Assembly (NCBI GenBank): GCA_019775845.1
Contig: JADQAV010000007.1
Location: forward strand, 310,390 to 374,389
Source: Myrmaecium sp. VS I D KN 1
Taxonomy: Eukaryota > Ascomycota > Dothideomycetes > Valsariales > Valsariaceae
Reading direction: 5' to 3'
DNA: 64,000 nucleotides
Numbering within the stretch: the first letter of the stretch is position 1; every line of letters begins with the position of its first letter. The translations under genes and the position numbers were made by a program. Below are positions 21,799 through 33,811 of this stretch, piece after piece. The notes under the pieces were generated by a model. The model searched no databases. It was not told where the DNA came from and saw only the letters and a list, made by a program, of their open reading frames with translations.

Positions 21799-23576
21799 CT
21801 ATCTTTTCCGCGCCACTCCAGTCACAACCAACGTACCACTCCCGATCTCAACCCGCCAGCCATCACGCATCAACGCCTTGCTGACCGCAGGACCCAACTT
21901 ACTCACCCCGCTCTCGCTATGCCGGCCCATACCCGTGATGATCCGGTAGGCGTGACCGGTACGGGCACCGGTCCTGATGCGGTCCTCGCCCAGCCCGGCC
22001 CACCACGCGGTGACGCGCTCGCGGGCGATGCGCACGGCCTCCTTGACGGCGACGCCGTGGAGGTCGAGCTGGGTCGGGGAGGACTGGCGGGCGACGAGGG
22101 CGTCGGCCTCGTCGGCGGCGGCGGCCCGGAGCGCGGCGTCGTAGTCGCGGCCGAGCTGGCCGTAGTAGCCGGCGGCGGCGCGCATGAGGTGGTCGGACCG
22201 GCCGCGCCGCCAGGCCGTCGAGGCTTGGCTGAAGGCGTGGTGGCGGGCGGCGCGGTAGGCGGTCGTGGTCGGCGGGACGACGGGGGAGATGTCGGAGCGG
22301 GAGGAGCGCGGCGAGGGGGGCGGGTCGGCGGAGGAGGAGGAGGAGGATTCGTTGAGGCGGAGAGGGGCGTAGCGGGGGATCACTTGGAGGCTGCCGGCGG
22401 GCGAGGGACCGGAGGAGCGTCGCCTGGAGGCGGCGACGTAGCGGGCGACTTCGCGGGCGGTGGAAGCGGAGGGGTCGGTCCGGCGGACGAGGGCGAGGGC
22501 GAGGTCGAAGGGCAACCAGGGGAAGTCGTGGACAAGATCGGTGGCATCCACCTCGAGGTCCGGACGGTCGGGGCGGTCCGACGCTGAGCTGCTCCCCGGG
22601 CTGGCGGCCTCGCGGGCGTCGGCGTGCAGGATGGCCATGACGGTGCGCTCGACGGAGGCGCCGTTCGCCATGTACAGCGAGCGCACGCTGCGGACGGGCA
22701 TCTTCAGCCAGCCGGCCAGCTTGGTGACTTCCTCGCTGCCGGCCTGCCACTGGTTCCGCACCGGTGATGGCGCGGCCTGAGTCATCTCCAGCTCCAGCCC
22801 AGGTTGCCCATGACCCCGCTCCATCGCCGTCTCCATCTCCATCGTCGCTCCCGCCGCAGCCAACTTCTTCTGCTTCTTCGCCTTGCCCTTCTTGCCGCGC
22901 CGCCCACGTCCGCCTATCGCGGCGTCGTCGTCCGCATAGAAGGCATCCACGCCTTTGGTGACCACCTTCTCTTGTCCTTCCTCCGCCGCGTCTTCAAAGT
23001 ACACGTGATTCAGCAGCTCGTCCGTCGCCGTGTCCAGGCTGCCGTTGCACTTCTGCAGCACGTACTGGATGAACGTCGGTTTCAGCGTGGGGAACGTCTC
23101 GACGAGGCGGAGCTCCTTGGTGGCCATGTCTCCATCTTCCACCTCGGCCGCATAGTACGTGCCGGGGGACGGCCCCTCGGACGCGCTCGTGGATCCGGGG
23201 CCGGATCCATGGGAGAACGTCAGGGACGACAGCCCGTTGGACACGCTGGTGATGTCCGACTCGGACGGCGAGCTGCCGTCGGACCGCTGTCCGTCCCCCT
23301 CGTGCGCGCCCCCAGCGCTCCCTGACGGATCGAAGCCGCTGTCCTGCTCGAATGCTGCCGTCTCCGTGAACTGTGCTAGGATCTCGCGGGTCTGCTGGAG
23401 CGCGTTGCCGTTGCCGGCGAAATCGGAGTAGATGGCATATACGACCGTGGGGTCGAGCGGTGGGCAGAATTCACTCTTTCCGGGACACACGGTGAGCCTT
23501 CGCTGCCAGAAGTCGGAATAGGTAGGACGAGCGAGGCACTTACAACTAATACCGACCGGTCGTCCGTGTCGTCCAT
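21799..23576 (-). CDS. CUE2: CUE/Smr-domain endonuclease, Cue2-like
   Basis: Two exons (23576-23544 and 23502-21799) give 578 residues starting MDDTDDRSVLV and joined to RRLTVCPGKSEFCPPLDP. A CUE-type ubiquitin-binding helix bundle follows (VETFPTLKPTFIQYVLQKC ... ATDELLNHV), and two further segments (EEVTKLAGWLKMPVRSV and ATDLVHDFPWLPFDLAL) look like weak CUE/UBA bundles. The C-terminus has the DUF1771 helix (YRAARHHAFSQASTAW) and an Smr domain with LDLHG and TGMGRHS, the two catalytic signatures of Smr nucleases. This order matches yeast Cue2, which cuts mRNA at collided, ubiquitin-marked ribosomes in no-go decay. That role is inferred from architecture. The middle is very GC-rich with Ala/Arg/Ser-rich linkers. 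Without the 41-nt intron the frame stays open, so an N-terminus lacking MDDT is the alternative. Confidence 0.8.
23503..23543 (-). other. short intron of the CUE/Smr gene
   Basis: Only 41 nt, donor GTAAGT and acceptor GGCAG, phase 0. It is short even for a fungus. The intervening sequence is open in the downstream frame, so retention would not give a stop, but it would remove the only upstream ATG from the frame. Confidence 0.65.
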
Positions 23577-24414
23577 GTTTCTTTCTGAAGGTCGCTGGAG
23601 CTACAAGTGTACTGGCGAAGAGCATGCTAAAGCGAAAGGAGGGCTACAGTGGCAATGGATGGAGAAGCAAAGTGTGTTTCAATATCGGGTGGAGGGAGCT
23701 TCAGCAATCAAGCGTGAGCGCTATTTGAGACAAATAATCCAGCTGGCCAAGTGTCCGCGCAGCTTTGTGGTGTGCTGAATCGATGACGAGTAGGAGGCTT
23801 GGCTGGCCCCCTGGAATCGCTTGCAACCTGAGGCACTCGTACAACTTTCTGTACTCCGTACTACATATCGAGCTTCGGTGGACGAGACATTCAATTACCA
23901 TACCATACTGAACCAACACATGCTCGACACGTATTGAAGTATGCAGCAAACCCATTTCACTTGAATCGTTCATGCTGTAATAAGAAAGTGATGTACACCA
24001 TAAGAACTAAGTAAGCAGATAATTAATCTCTATGGTGCTGATCCCCGTAGCACCACCGTTCAAGCCACCCCACCCCGTACAGTAATTCCGATAGAGAAGA
24101 GTCGCACACAACACCAGTTACCCGTCCATGCCTCAACTTCAAAGAGAAAAGATAGGACCCCTGGAATTCCCGCAGAGCCATATCATCGCATTGCCGCAAA
24201 GGAGAGGGGATGTGAGTTCGTCCGAAAATCGAATTCTTCGAGGAAAGCCAAGAATATAGATGATGTTGAAGAAAAATGCTTGCACCAGTGCGATGAGTTG
24301 GAAGACCGCTACCAGCGATCGAACACGTGCGCCCCGCCCATATCGCCAGTTCAGTTCAAATTGTGCGTCCAAGCGAACCGGATTTCATTATTTCATGAGT
24401 TGCTTTGAGCAAGC
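23577..24414. other. intergenic region (CUE-Smr promoter / UFD4 3' flank)
   Basis: About 840 bp between the start of the CUE/Smr gene and the stop of UFD4, both on the minus strand. It contains the 11-mer GTACTCCGTAC at 23851-23861. No coding sequence was recognised. Confidence 0.5.
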
Positions 24415-27400
24415 TTAGGAGAGGTGGAAAGCGCCCTGGCCTTCCTTGGTTGCAATCGCCAGCTTCTCGCGGAGAATCTCCAGGGTACTATAATCGGGCA
24501 TCTTCAGATAGTTCACACACGTCATCACGCTGGGAAGGTAGTCATCGGACGTATACGGTGGCTCGCTCGGCTTGCACACCACGGTGAACATGGGCGTGAG
24601 AGCTTTGAAACCTACAGAGTACGTTAGCATACTTTGGATCGACAACGAGAGCATCACATTCAGACACGTACCTCCGATTGGGAGCTTAGGACTCCCGGTC
24701 ACGAATTGTAAGAAATCTCGTCTCTCGGTTTGGTTGAGCTCACTCATGACTTGCAAAAGATTGCGAACGCTGCGACTGTCCAGGTTGAACCCGTGGTCCG
24801 CCTTGACCGAATCCATTAAGGCTTTGGATCTGCTGTTAGCTCGAGTAAGGAGGTAGACGGGCATCGAAACTTACTTTCCAGGGACCAGTCTTCCTCAACC
24901 CGACCGAACAACATGACAAGTTCGTCAGGAGTAAACGCACTCAGGGCCGTGTAAGGGAATACCTCAGAGAAGCCAGAACGGAAGGAGTCGACCTGTTTTT
25001 GCACCCCAGTACCCAAAGTGAAATCCAGAACTCTGTCGACATATAACGTGACGTTGTCAATGTTGACCGGAATGTCGGATCCGCCCGGGATCAATTCGAT
25101 ATGGGGATACCCGGGGAGAGTGAAATCAAGAGCGAGATCTTCAACATGCACATCATTGACTGTTATCTCTGCGCTTGCTCGCACTTTCTGGGCTGGCGTG
25201 AGTGACGGATCTTCGTCGACCTGCTTCTTAGCGTTGGCAAACTGTTTGAGAAGTTTAAGGGACCTAGCCAGTCCCTCATCGACCGAGGCGATGGCGCCGA
25301 GGGAAGGCTTGACAGCTAGACTGCCTGAACCAACACGGAAGAACGTGGGATTAAATGCGATATCAATGATCCTGGAGTCCAGCATTGAGCGTGCCACGAA
25401 TTTGCCGAGAATCCGGAAAAAGTGAAGGATACGCTTTCCAGCCTCCGTTTGAGCGAATTCGTCCGTGATTGGTGCCGGGAAAAGACCTTGCTTTCCGAAC
25501 GCGTATTCGTCGTCTTTATTCGACTCATTCTCCCGCCACAACTTCAGTCTCTTTTTACAGAACTCCCTTGAGACTGTAGAATAGAATTCAAGGGTCGGAC
25601 CAAGACCGGTGCCCACTTCCTCGAAGTACTCCACCTCCAGGATGCTTGGTGAATCACCATACATTTCCATCACCTTGATACCAGACTCGAGAATCTTCGC
25701 TCGCGAGATTCGAACCTTTTGTCGTTGGATTCGACCGAGGAACGGTCGATCATTGTGACGGGAATCGCTGGTTGTTTGTGAGTTCTGCCAACGCGTCATT
25801 GAGCGGGAGTAACCAAATGACGTTGATTGGAGGAACAAATGGCGAGTCTCGAAGGGGAAAAGGAAAGGATACAATCGAGCAAGATCCTCGCTCCAGGTGG
25901 GGAGGCAGTTGCTCGCTACGATAAGCGGCTCCTCGAGTTGACGATTCAGCTTGGCTGTCAGTTTCGTGTTCACAAATTGTGACAGTGGCTCTCTGTTTAA
26001 TTTGACGTTTTGTTTGTTCTCTGCTAGGACGTCTTCGATATTCGCGTTCATTTCGTGCAGAATGCTCAAGAGCCGCAAGATGGTGGAAGTCATTGGGTTC
26101 TTATCCAAAGACAAGGGTAAACCGGACTCCGCCGCGACCGAAGATGTAGGAGAACGAGGAGTAGAGCTGGCAGGTGGAGGACCAGGGACCCGTTTAAAGT
26201 TAATGGTATGAATCGCAGACCATATCGTGCGAGACGAGATGTCGTTGGGAGACATGGGGTTGAAGTGAACAGCTCTATACACAGTCGTATCGTTCGCTAA
26301 CCTCTGTCCATTGACACTGAACTCTAGATGCCAATCCTGAGGTGTAGACTGGACGGCAGCGGCATATGAGAAAGGCTGCCGACCCATTGGGGCACCAGGC
26401 GTTTGCGGAGATGGGGTTCCACGAGCAAGTGCAGCAAGTCGAGCGAGACGCTCACTTGGTGTCTGTCGACTCGTAGCAGGATTGTGTACAGGAGTAGCAA
26501 CTCGCGTGCCGTCCTCACGGCGTGCCGTAACTTTGCCAGTCGATGCCACCTCCATGTTGACGGGTGCTTGCTCAGCGCCCGGTGTTTCATGGTCATCCTC
26601 CAGGTCGTCAACAATTGCATTGAGAGCATCGTCATCTTCCGCAATATCTTCGTCAGATAAACGCTCCTCATCCGCACATTCGAGTTGCTCATCATCCCCG
26701 GAAGGCTTGTTCAAAGGAGGCGGCGATGGCGGGGCACTGTCCGGCGCTTGATTCCTGCGGCTCGATCTAAGAGAGGATGATGTGCCTGGAGTAGAACCGG
26801 AGGCTGCAGGTGCTGCCGTAGAGGCTTTAGGCGTCTTCTTTGCTTGAGATCGATTGGTAGTATCAGAAGCAGTGGGAGGAGGAGGCAACGGCCCGTCTCC
26901 ACGGCCAGCCAACGCCGCTGCATAGGCAGCAATGGCATTAGATACATTGTCTCTCGATCTCCTAGGGCGTTCCGCAAGACTAATCCGGGGACGAAGGTAA
27001 TCATCTAGCGCCTTGAAAGTCGCTACGGCGTGGATTGATACCATAATGTTTCGGTAGCCATGTGGAATACCAGATTCCTCATCAGCCACTAGCTTTAGGC
27101 GAAGTTGTTTGGCAAGCATGGAAGCGGCGCTGCTCCGATTGCTGTCGTAAGGATTTTGATGGACCGTGATTACTTCGAAATGTTCTGATCTGCTCAAGAG
27201 GTCCTGCAGTTTGCTAACAAGGATGCTGAACGGAGTGGATGGGGAAGACGCGGTAGTAGTTTTCTGCTTGCCTTGGGTAGTGTAGCCCATGAACGCTTGC
27301 AAGAACGCCATTTTGGCTTCTACCGTGGGCGGACTGTCGTGCTGAGAGAAGATCTCGAGAAGGGAGTGGATGACTCCGGAGGTTAGCAGCTCGTAACTGG

Positions 27401-30102
27401 TAATGCCCTCTAAAGCGTCGCCATCGAAATAGACCGCAAGCCGGTCGAAAAGAACTCCAAACTCAGACACCCGTCCCTGAGCGTAGCACGTCTTGATCTC
27501 GCCGGCTATAGATTTCAATTGGTCGAGGATAGAGGATGCCTTCGCCTTGGTGGACCGAGAAGTATCGATCTCGTAAGTCTCTTTAAATGCCTTAGCACGG
27601 AGAGTGACAAGATCTTCCTCGCTCACTGAGCGCAAGGGAGGTGCCTTCGACGACAAGTAATTGACAGAAGATGAAGCCGAATCAGAATCGGAATCATTCT
27701 CTTCATGATCAACACGGTCCTCGTCATCGTCATTATCTGATCGTTCATCTTCCTCTTCCTCGTCATCTGGGTCATGATCCACATCCATATCCTCAACTGA
27801 GCTTCTGCCAGACGAATTGGCTGGTTCGATCGCAATGGCAGTCCTACTACTCTTGAGCGTCTCTTCCAAGGACGTACAAGTACGGCTTGCTAAGCTCGAA
27901 ATCTCTGCGAAGACACCTTCACGATAGAACTGATATCGGTAGATGGGCTCGAGCCGTACGAGAAGTAGCTCAGCAGCCTGCAGGGCGTACTTCACAAGCG
28001 AAGTGTGCTCCTTCTGCGTGAAGATGGAGGCAAGGAAGGAAGCATATGGTACGGTACGAAGGGCATCTTGCAGTATATCCGTGCTGAGATTAGAAAGCAT
28101 CTTCAAGTGGGCCGTCAAAACTTTCTCGCGGACCATCAAATTTACTGTACTGGAATACGCATCGGTCAAGGTCGGTAGGAGGATAACAGCGAATCGCTTG
28201 AGTTCCTCGGTACACCCCTCAAGAAGTTCGATGCGTTTCTCATTGGAGGCCTTCCTTGACGCACTGGAGCCGGGTAGCCACGATTGTTCCATGGACTCAT
28301 CATCCAGGCCTTGCATGTGTGCTAAGCCATTGAACGAGATGTCCGGTAGCAGCTCGCAGATGACATTCAGAGTCTCGAAGATTTGCTCTCGAGGCCGATG
28401 AATCAGCGCTTGCATGACCACAACACTGTCGATCTTGGTGGCAATATCTTCTGTGCCGCTAGGTGGAGAAGTGCCAGTGAGTATCTGATATAGTGTATCC
28501 ACCACGTTCATCCGAAGAAGTTCAACTGAAAGCCTAGGGCTTGCTCGGGCGGTATACCAAAGCGTCTTCAGGAATAATGTATGGATATTCGCGTTGATCA
28601 TATTGGTCGATCCGGGAATAAGTAACCCTAGGATAGCTCTCAAGAGGTCGGTGCTCACAAGCTGCTCAAGCTTGTCGTCCCTCGTTCTAAAGCTTTCAAC
28701 CAGCCGTGTGACCGACAAGCAAGCTTGCTCAACCACCTTTTGATCGCTGCTCCCGAGAACGTTGAGCAAGGTCGGCATAGCTTCTTTCACCATATCAAAG
28801 GACTCCTCGGGGACATTCCGAGAGCAATTCGCTACCGTGGTCACCGCCGTCCTCTGTGTTCCCGTTGCAAAGAATTCCAAGGGCGTGAGGATGGCATTAA
28901 GACCACCTTCTCTGACTATCGTTGCCGGGAACTCCACCGAGATTTTTTCTAGTGTACTCAGGGTCTGCTCGGCCAATTCGATGTCACTGATAATGAGAAG
29001 TTTAGAGCACAGTATGGGGACTGCACCTCCATATACAACATTGGCAGTCGCCGCAGGAAGGGCCTCCATGAGGTTGGCTAGGCAGCGGCACGCGTAGAGC
29101 TGAATATCTGGAAGAACGAACTCCTCTGCACCAGGAGGGACATCCAGAAACTTGACCAGTTCTTTGACATACTGATCTGGAGAAAAATGGCCCGCGAGAT
29201 TATCTTCAGTCGACACGAGCAGGAGTTCAGAGAAATCTTGTAGAGCAGAGAGTTGCACGGATATGTCGTCCGACCGCATGTTCTCCAATATCGTACGGAG
29301 ACGAGACGACATGCCCGACATTATACCGCTCAGGGCACGGAGCGTATGTGAAAGGCCTGCGGGCCCTCCAGCACGGCTGAGAAAGCCAGTTCCAAAGGGG
29401 TCGTCATCATCCTCTTCGTCCTCTTCATCCTCTTCAGCGTAGTGACGGTTCACTTCTGCCTCGTCTTCCTCTTCTTCGCTATGATCGCTGTCGCTTGGTC
29501 TGAGAACGGTACCAGTTTCCGCCTCGGCACCATCGGCGCTGTCATCCATCGCTAAGTTGTCATCGTTCTTCGAGCGAGTTTTTCGGGTGCGCCGACTTGA
29601 TGAAGCGTTGGTCGGCGGGACGGCATCTAAAAGTTTAGTTAATACGTAGGGGAAACGCAGAAGAGGTTGCCACGCCGTGTTACCTTTGCCACCCTTCTTC
29701 CTCGACGTACGCTTGCTGGTCGACGGAGCGGATTGGGCTGGTTTCTCCTCGGAAGGCTCCGTGGAAGGCCTTCCCGTACGTTAGTATCGATCCCCTCGAT
29801 GCTGGATTCCCGTATACATACCCAGCGCTTGACATCGCCGTATCGTTCCGCTTCTTACGACGGCTCGTACTACCCTGAGCTGGTGGTGGCGGGGGATTGC
29901 GTTGTTCGACTTTGGCTCGCTTAGACCGTGTTCTTGAGGGCGGGTCCGCTGATTCCGGCTCGATGGGGCTTGTCTCTCGCGGAGGAGCCTTTCGCTTACG
30001 GGCGTTTGACGGTTGAGATAGAGTAGCGGGTGGGGGAATCGGATTCGGATTGGAAGAACCTGCTGAGAGCCTCGCAGAAGAGCGAGTCACTCTGGAAGAC
30101 AT
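24415..30102 (-). CDS. UFD4: Ufd4/TRIP12-type HECT ubiquitin ligase
   Basis: Five exons (30102-29822, 29769-29684, 29626-24875, 24821-24672, 24611-24415) sum to 1822 codons without a break: 1821 residues. The first ~160 residues are basic and Ser/Pro-rich (ARKRKAPPRE, STSKRTSRKKGGK), then an acidic run. Armadillo-like repeats (~200-560) begin at SSRLRTILENMRSDD and include LQLYACRCLANLME-like helices. A long disordered acidic middle follows, then the HECT domain (~1440-1821) with VEYFEEVGTGLGPTLEF, IPVNIDNV and the catalytic Cys1788 in SVMTCVNYL; it ends GQGAFHLS. Ufd4 adds ubiquitin chains to ubiquitin-fusion and N-degron substrates in nucleus and cytosol. The acidic linkers explain several long shadow frames. 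Intron 3 uses an unusual purine-rich acceptor. Confidence 0.95.
24612..24671 (-). other. UFD4 intron 4
   Basis: 60 nt, donor GTACGT and acceptor CTGTAG, phase 1, joining LPIG|G to FKALTPMFTVVC in the HECT C lobe. Confidence 0.9.
24822..24874 (-). other. UFD4 intron 3 (purine-rich acceptor)
   Basis: 53 nt, canonical donor GTAAGT, acceptor ATCCAAAG with no pyrimidine tract. Upstream AGs within the same 15 nt lead to an immediate stop, while AAAG gives the family sequence EDWSLE|TLMDSVKADHGF. Confidence 0.83.
29627..29683 (-). other. UFD4 intron 2
   Basis: 57 nt, donor GTAACA and acceptor CTTTTAG with a TTAACT-type branch sequence, phase 1. Confidence 0.85.
29770..29821 (-). other. UFD4 intron 1
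   Basis: 52 nt, donor GTATGT and acceptor GGGAAG with an ACTAAC branch sequence, phase 2. It produces the basic stretch STSKRTSRKKGGK. Confidence 0.8.
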
Positions 30103-32830
30103 GAGACTCTGATTGCTTGGTACCGATGAAGATGTGCCCGCAACGCAGACTGTGGCCTAGCGTCTAGGCCTCGCAGCTGTGCCGAGAAAGCAAGGTGAGA
30201 GGATTGTTGCAGGATGCAGCAGATGACTTGGGTTGGGAAGCGAGATAGGAGAGGTGGGATGTACCTGGAAGGGGAGGAAGAGGTTGGAGTAGAGGCGTCC
30301 AGGTAATGTGATCCGGCTGATAGTCGACGCAGAGGGTCCATACCACAGTGAATCTAGGACACCGCCATAGGCGGAACAAGCGAAGGTGCCCGAAGTGTGG
30401 GGTACGTCAAAGAGCGTGTGCGGGTGACAGCAGAGCGAGTTGTTCGAAGCGACGTTGGTCAAGCCCTTAGCACTCGTTGCTCTGCGATGGTGAAAGGTGG
30501 TGGCGAAGGGGTGGACCTACAGTGAGTAGGTTGGCGGATGCGGTCGTATGGCGGGCTTGAAGATGGAGATATCAGTCAGTTGTCCGAAGCTTGGCAACGG
30601 CAGGGGGGTGCACTACTCCAGTAAGGTACTCCTAGCATCCGTGCCAACAGCACCCACTAAATGTATGTATATCCAACCGCAGGACCTGGCAGTTAGTACA
30701 TACTTATTCACCCAACGATACTACTCTCCATGGATGCGCTTTGGCTTCCGAAAGGTGTCCATATACTGATCGCTGCCATGTCCAGCTTAGCTGGTTTTGC
30801 TTGGACCAATGATTACCTGATGGGACATCATCGTTTCAACTTCAAGTTCACGTCCGGGCGAGTAGATTTATGCTATTCATCACGTAAACTATCATTCGAC
30901 GCTTTGGCACGTCCACATCGCCCCCTATCTTCTAGCAGGAGAACCTACATAGGTACTGCACCTACTACAATACGAAATCCCAAAACGTATGTACGAACTG
31001 GAACGTCCAAACGTCTGTAAATCAACCTACTGCTTGCCAGTCTTTCCCTGCCGGCCCGCGGAAGTGGAGTTTCCAAAACAGGAAATCTAGGCGTAACACC
31101 CGACATAAAACGGTACCACGGAGTTCCAAGAGATGGCTGCCGGATGACATTGCTGTCCAAGTACGGTTTCACTCGCTCCGGTTGTTATTAAACTATGGAC
31201 AGACGAGGAGCAATCCAAAGCACCTGCAGAAGCGCCCTGCTGTCTCAATCCAGGTTCCCGCTGCTACTCCATGTACTGACGATATTACGCGTGATTGGAA
31301 AGGGTTGATCCTGCCCAAGCGAGATGAAGCAGACAGAGAGCAAATTACAGTATCATTATGGCATGCAGTTACTGACTGAAGTACGACTATTAGCTGTAAT
31401 AGACACCGAACCCTTGATGAGGAGTGCTCAAAAGCCAACGCGCATTGCCGTCGCTTGCTATGTAGAGTTCTTGGTTTGCTTGAAGACGGAAGATCATGTT
31501 CTTCACAGACAAAACCGTCTGTGTAACTGCAACAGGGCTGAGTCTGGCGGTAGACCAAGCCAGACCATATGAATCCGAGAACATTGCGTGCAAACCAGCA
31601 GGCAGGTGTGATATCTTATGGAAAAGGAGCAAGCGCATATAAGATAATTTCTGCTCGCATCGGCATTACCTCCAGAAACTAAGGAAGCAAACTGAGGTCA
31701 GATGCTATCGTGTGATTATGTATCCAGATATCGTGTCACGGCTGGTAGCGGGACGCAAGCGGCCGTTCAAGCGGACGTTCGTGGGGCAGCAACGACCTTC
31801 CGGTGTTTTGACATCGCCCATCCAGGCTGTGAGCATCCCGCTCGTCAACGGAGGCGCGGGTTGCGGAAAGAAGTGCGATCTAGCAAAATCAAGTGCATGC
31901 AGATGGATTGAGGAGATGACAGCTCCTGAGAGAAGAGGATTCCTCCCACGATAAATATGTATGTACTGTATGCAGTTCAAAGAAGATCGGCATCAGATTG
32001 CCATCCCGCAAGCCCGTTCGGCCGTTCGGGGGCTTCGGGGAGAATGGATGAGCAAAGCAAGCACGGCAGGCAGGAAGGCAGGCAGGCAAACAGGCAGAAG
32101 CGAGTAAGAGAGGTGGGGTGGGGTGGAGGGAGGTCGAGATCTCGGTGCTGCCGAATTTGAGTTCCCCCGCGCCGCGCACTCGGCCGCGCACCGGGCTGCT
32201 ACCTAACCAGCATGAACTTCGCTTTCGTTCTTTTGTCCTCAGCCGACCATCGCTTGCCTCTTTGCCGGTGCCGGTTGGATGGTGTGGAATTGGGCACTCT
32301 CGTCTTCACTAAATTAGCGTTGCCTGCCTATGCTATTCCCTCAACCATTCCCTATTACTACTAACTGCCGTACTGCTAAAACGTAGGTACCGGTACTAGG
32401 TACTCCCTCCTACTAATAACCTCCCGCTACCTCCTCTTCCTCCACCCTTCTCACACTTCTCCTCATCCGCCTCCTCCTTCCGTCTCTCCTCCTCTCTCCA
32501 TCTTTGACCGAGTCTCCTCTTGCCATCATCATCATCACCATCGTGTTATCTCGTCTGCGCCATCCCCGAACCTCCGGCTTTGCGGTTTTCCGGCCTTCTG
32601 ACGGTTTCTGCGGCAGCCTTGTTTTACTCATCCGGCCCCACCGCTGCGAACCTCTGACTGTGCCTACGCAACCCTACCCCTCCGCAAACCGGAGTCCGGA
32701 AGTCAAGCGCTGCAAGGCGACAGTCACTCGCAGTACATTTCGCATCACTGGCAGTCCTCTGCCACCGCTCAAGCGCCTCAAATCCGCCGGCTGCCCAAGC
32801 CATTTTGTTGTGAAGGCATCGCTCTCGACC
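30103..32830. other. 2.7-kb intergenic region between divergent UFD4 (-) and NMNAT-1 (+)
   Basis: It contains both promoters. From 30550 to 31980 the sequence is of mixed composition without convincing coding signal. A (GGCA)-type tandem tract lies at 32064-32097, and a strongly pyrimidine-rich plus-strand tract at 32400-32640 probably belongs to the NMNAT-1 leader. No transposon ends were found. Confidence 0.45.
32064..32097 (+). repeat. imperfect (GGCA)n tandem repeat
   Basis: Units of GGCA interrupted by single-base variants (ggcaggcaggaaggcaggca), about 0.75 kb upstream of NMNAT-1. Confidence 0.85.
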
Positions 32831-33811
32831 ATGTCGTCCGCAGCCAGTCCTGCCTCGTCCGCGCCCTCTTCGCCCCCGCTCAGCGAGCGAAGCACCCCCA
32901 CCCCTCCTCTGCCGGAAACTCTTCCCAACCTCGAACCCGAAGCGCACATGACGTTGGAAACCTACCGCTTCCCAACGCATCGGCTCTCCAAGACCCTCAA
33001 GGATCCCAACCGAACGCCGCTGGTGCTGGTTGCCTGCGGCTCCTTCAGCCCACCCACCAACCTTCACCTCCGCATGTTCGAATCCGCCGCCGATTACTGC
33101 CAGTTCCAAACCGACTTCGAGGTCGTCGGCGGCTTCATGAGCCCAGTCGGCGATGCATACAAGAAGGCCGGCCTAGCCAGCGCGCAGGATCGCATCAACA
33201 TGTGCAAGATCGCAGTGGAAACCAGTTCCGACTGGATCGCCGTAGACCCGTGGGAGCCGCTACACAAGGAATACCTACCCACCGTAAAGGTTTTGGACCA
33301 CTTCGAATACGAGCTTAATGAAGTACTTGGTGGGATCAGCACCCCCGACGGAAAGAAGAAGCCTTGCAAAGTGGCACTGCTGGCTGGTGCCGATCTGATT
33401 CAGACCATGAGTGCCCCGGGGGTGTGGGCACGCGAAGATTTGGACAGGATCTTGGGCCATTATGGCGCGTTCATCCTCGAGCGAAGCGGTACCGATATCG
33501 ACGATGCCTTGGCCAGCTTACAGCAATGGAGGGACAACATCCGGGTCATGGAACAGCTCATTCAAAACGATGTCAGGTCGGTAGTCATCGTATGATACAG
33601 TCTAAGTTGAAAGGCTAACGACTTCTTCAGTTCGACCAAGATCCGTCTCTTCCGGAAGCGGGGCATGTCTATCCGCTACCTGATCCCTGACGGCGTGGTC
33701 AAGTACATCTACGAACATAATCTCTACACAGATGATGAGAAGAAAACCAAGTCATCGGACAAGGGCAAGTCCAATGCCAATGCGGAGGCTTCGAAGGTCG
33801 CCAGTTCCTAA
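32831..33811 (+). CDS. nicotinamide mononucleotide adenylyltransferase, paralogue 1 (one intron)
   Basis: Two exons (32831-33576 and 33631-33811) give 308 residues. After a Ser/Pro-rich leader of about 45 residues comes the adenylyltransferase core. The nucleotide-binding motif is [16 protein letters not shown] (from ~69), followed by [48 protein letters not shown] and, across the splice, [18 protein letters not shown], equivalent to the ISSTxxR motif. NMNAT joins NMN or NaMN with ATP to make NAD or its deamido form; fungal enzymes of this type are nuclear or cytosolic. The positions in SPPTN differ from the SPITY/SPLTY seen in most fungal members, so this copy looks the more divergent of the pair. 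The second NMNAT gene lies 1.26 kb downstream in opposite orientation. Confidence 0.93.
33577..33630 (+). other. intron of NMNAT-1
   Basis: 54 nt, donor GTCGGT and acceptor TTCTTCAG, phase 2. It falls at the same codon region (QLIQNDV|SSTKIR) as intron 9 of the paralogue, though in a different phase. Confidence 0.88.

Noticed and set aside
21917-22750. Long frames overlapping the CUE/Smr gene on both strands
   Set aside because: They are shadows of a very GC-rich coding exon; the Smr and CUE motifs are found only in the assigned frame.
24415-24864. Separate small gene at the UFD4 3' end
   Set aside because: Its frame encodes the HECT C-terminus (DHGFNLDSRS, FLQFVTGSPKLPIGG, SVMTCVNYL) and splices to the main exon in phase.
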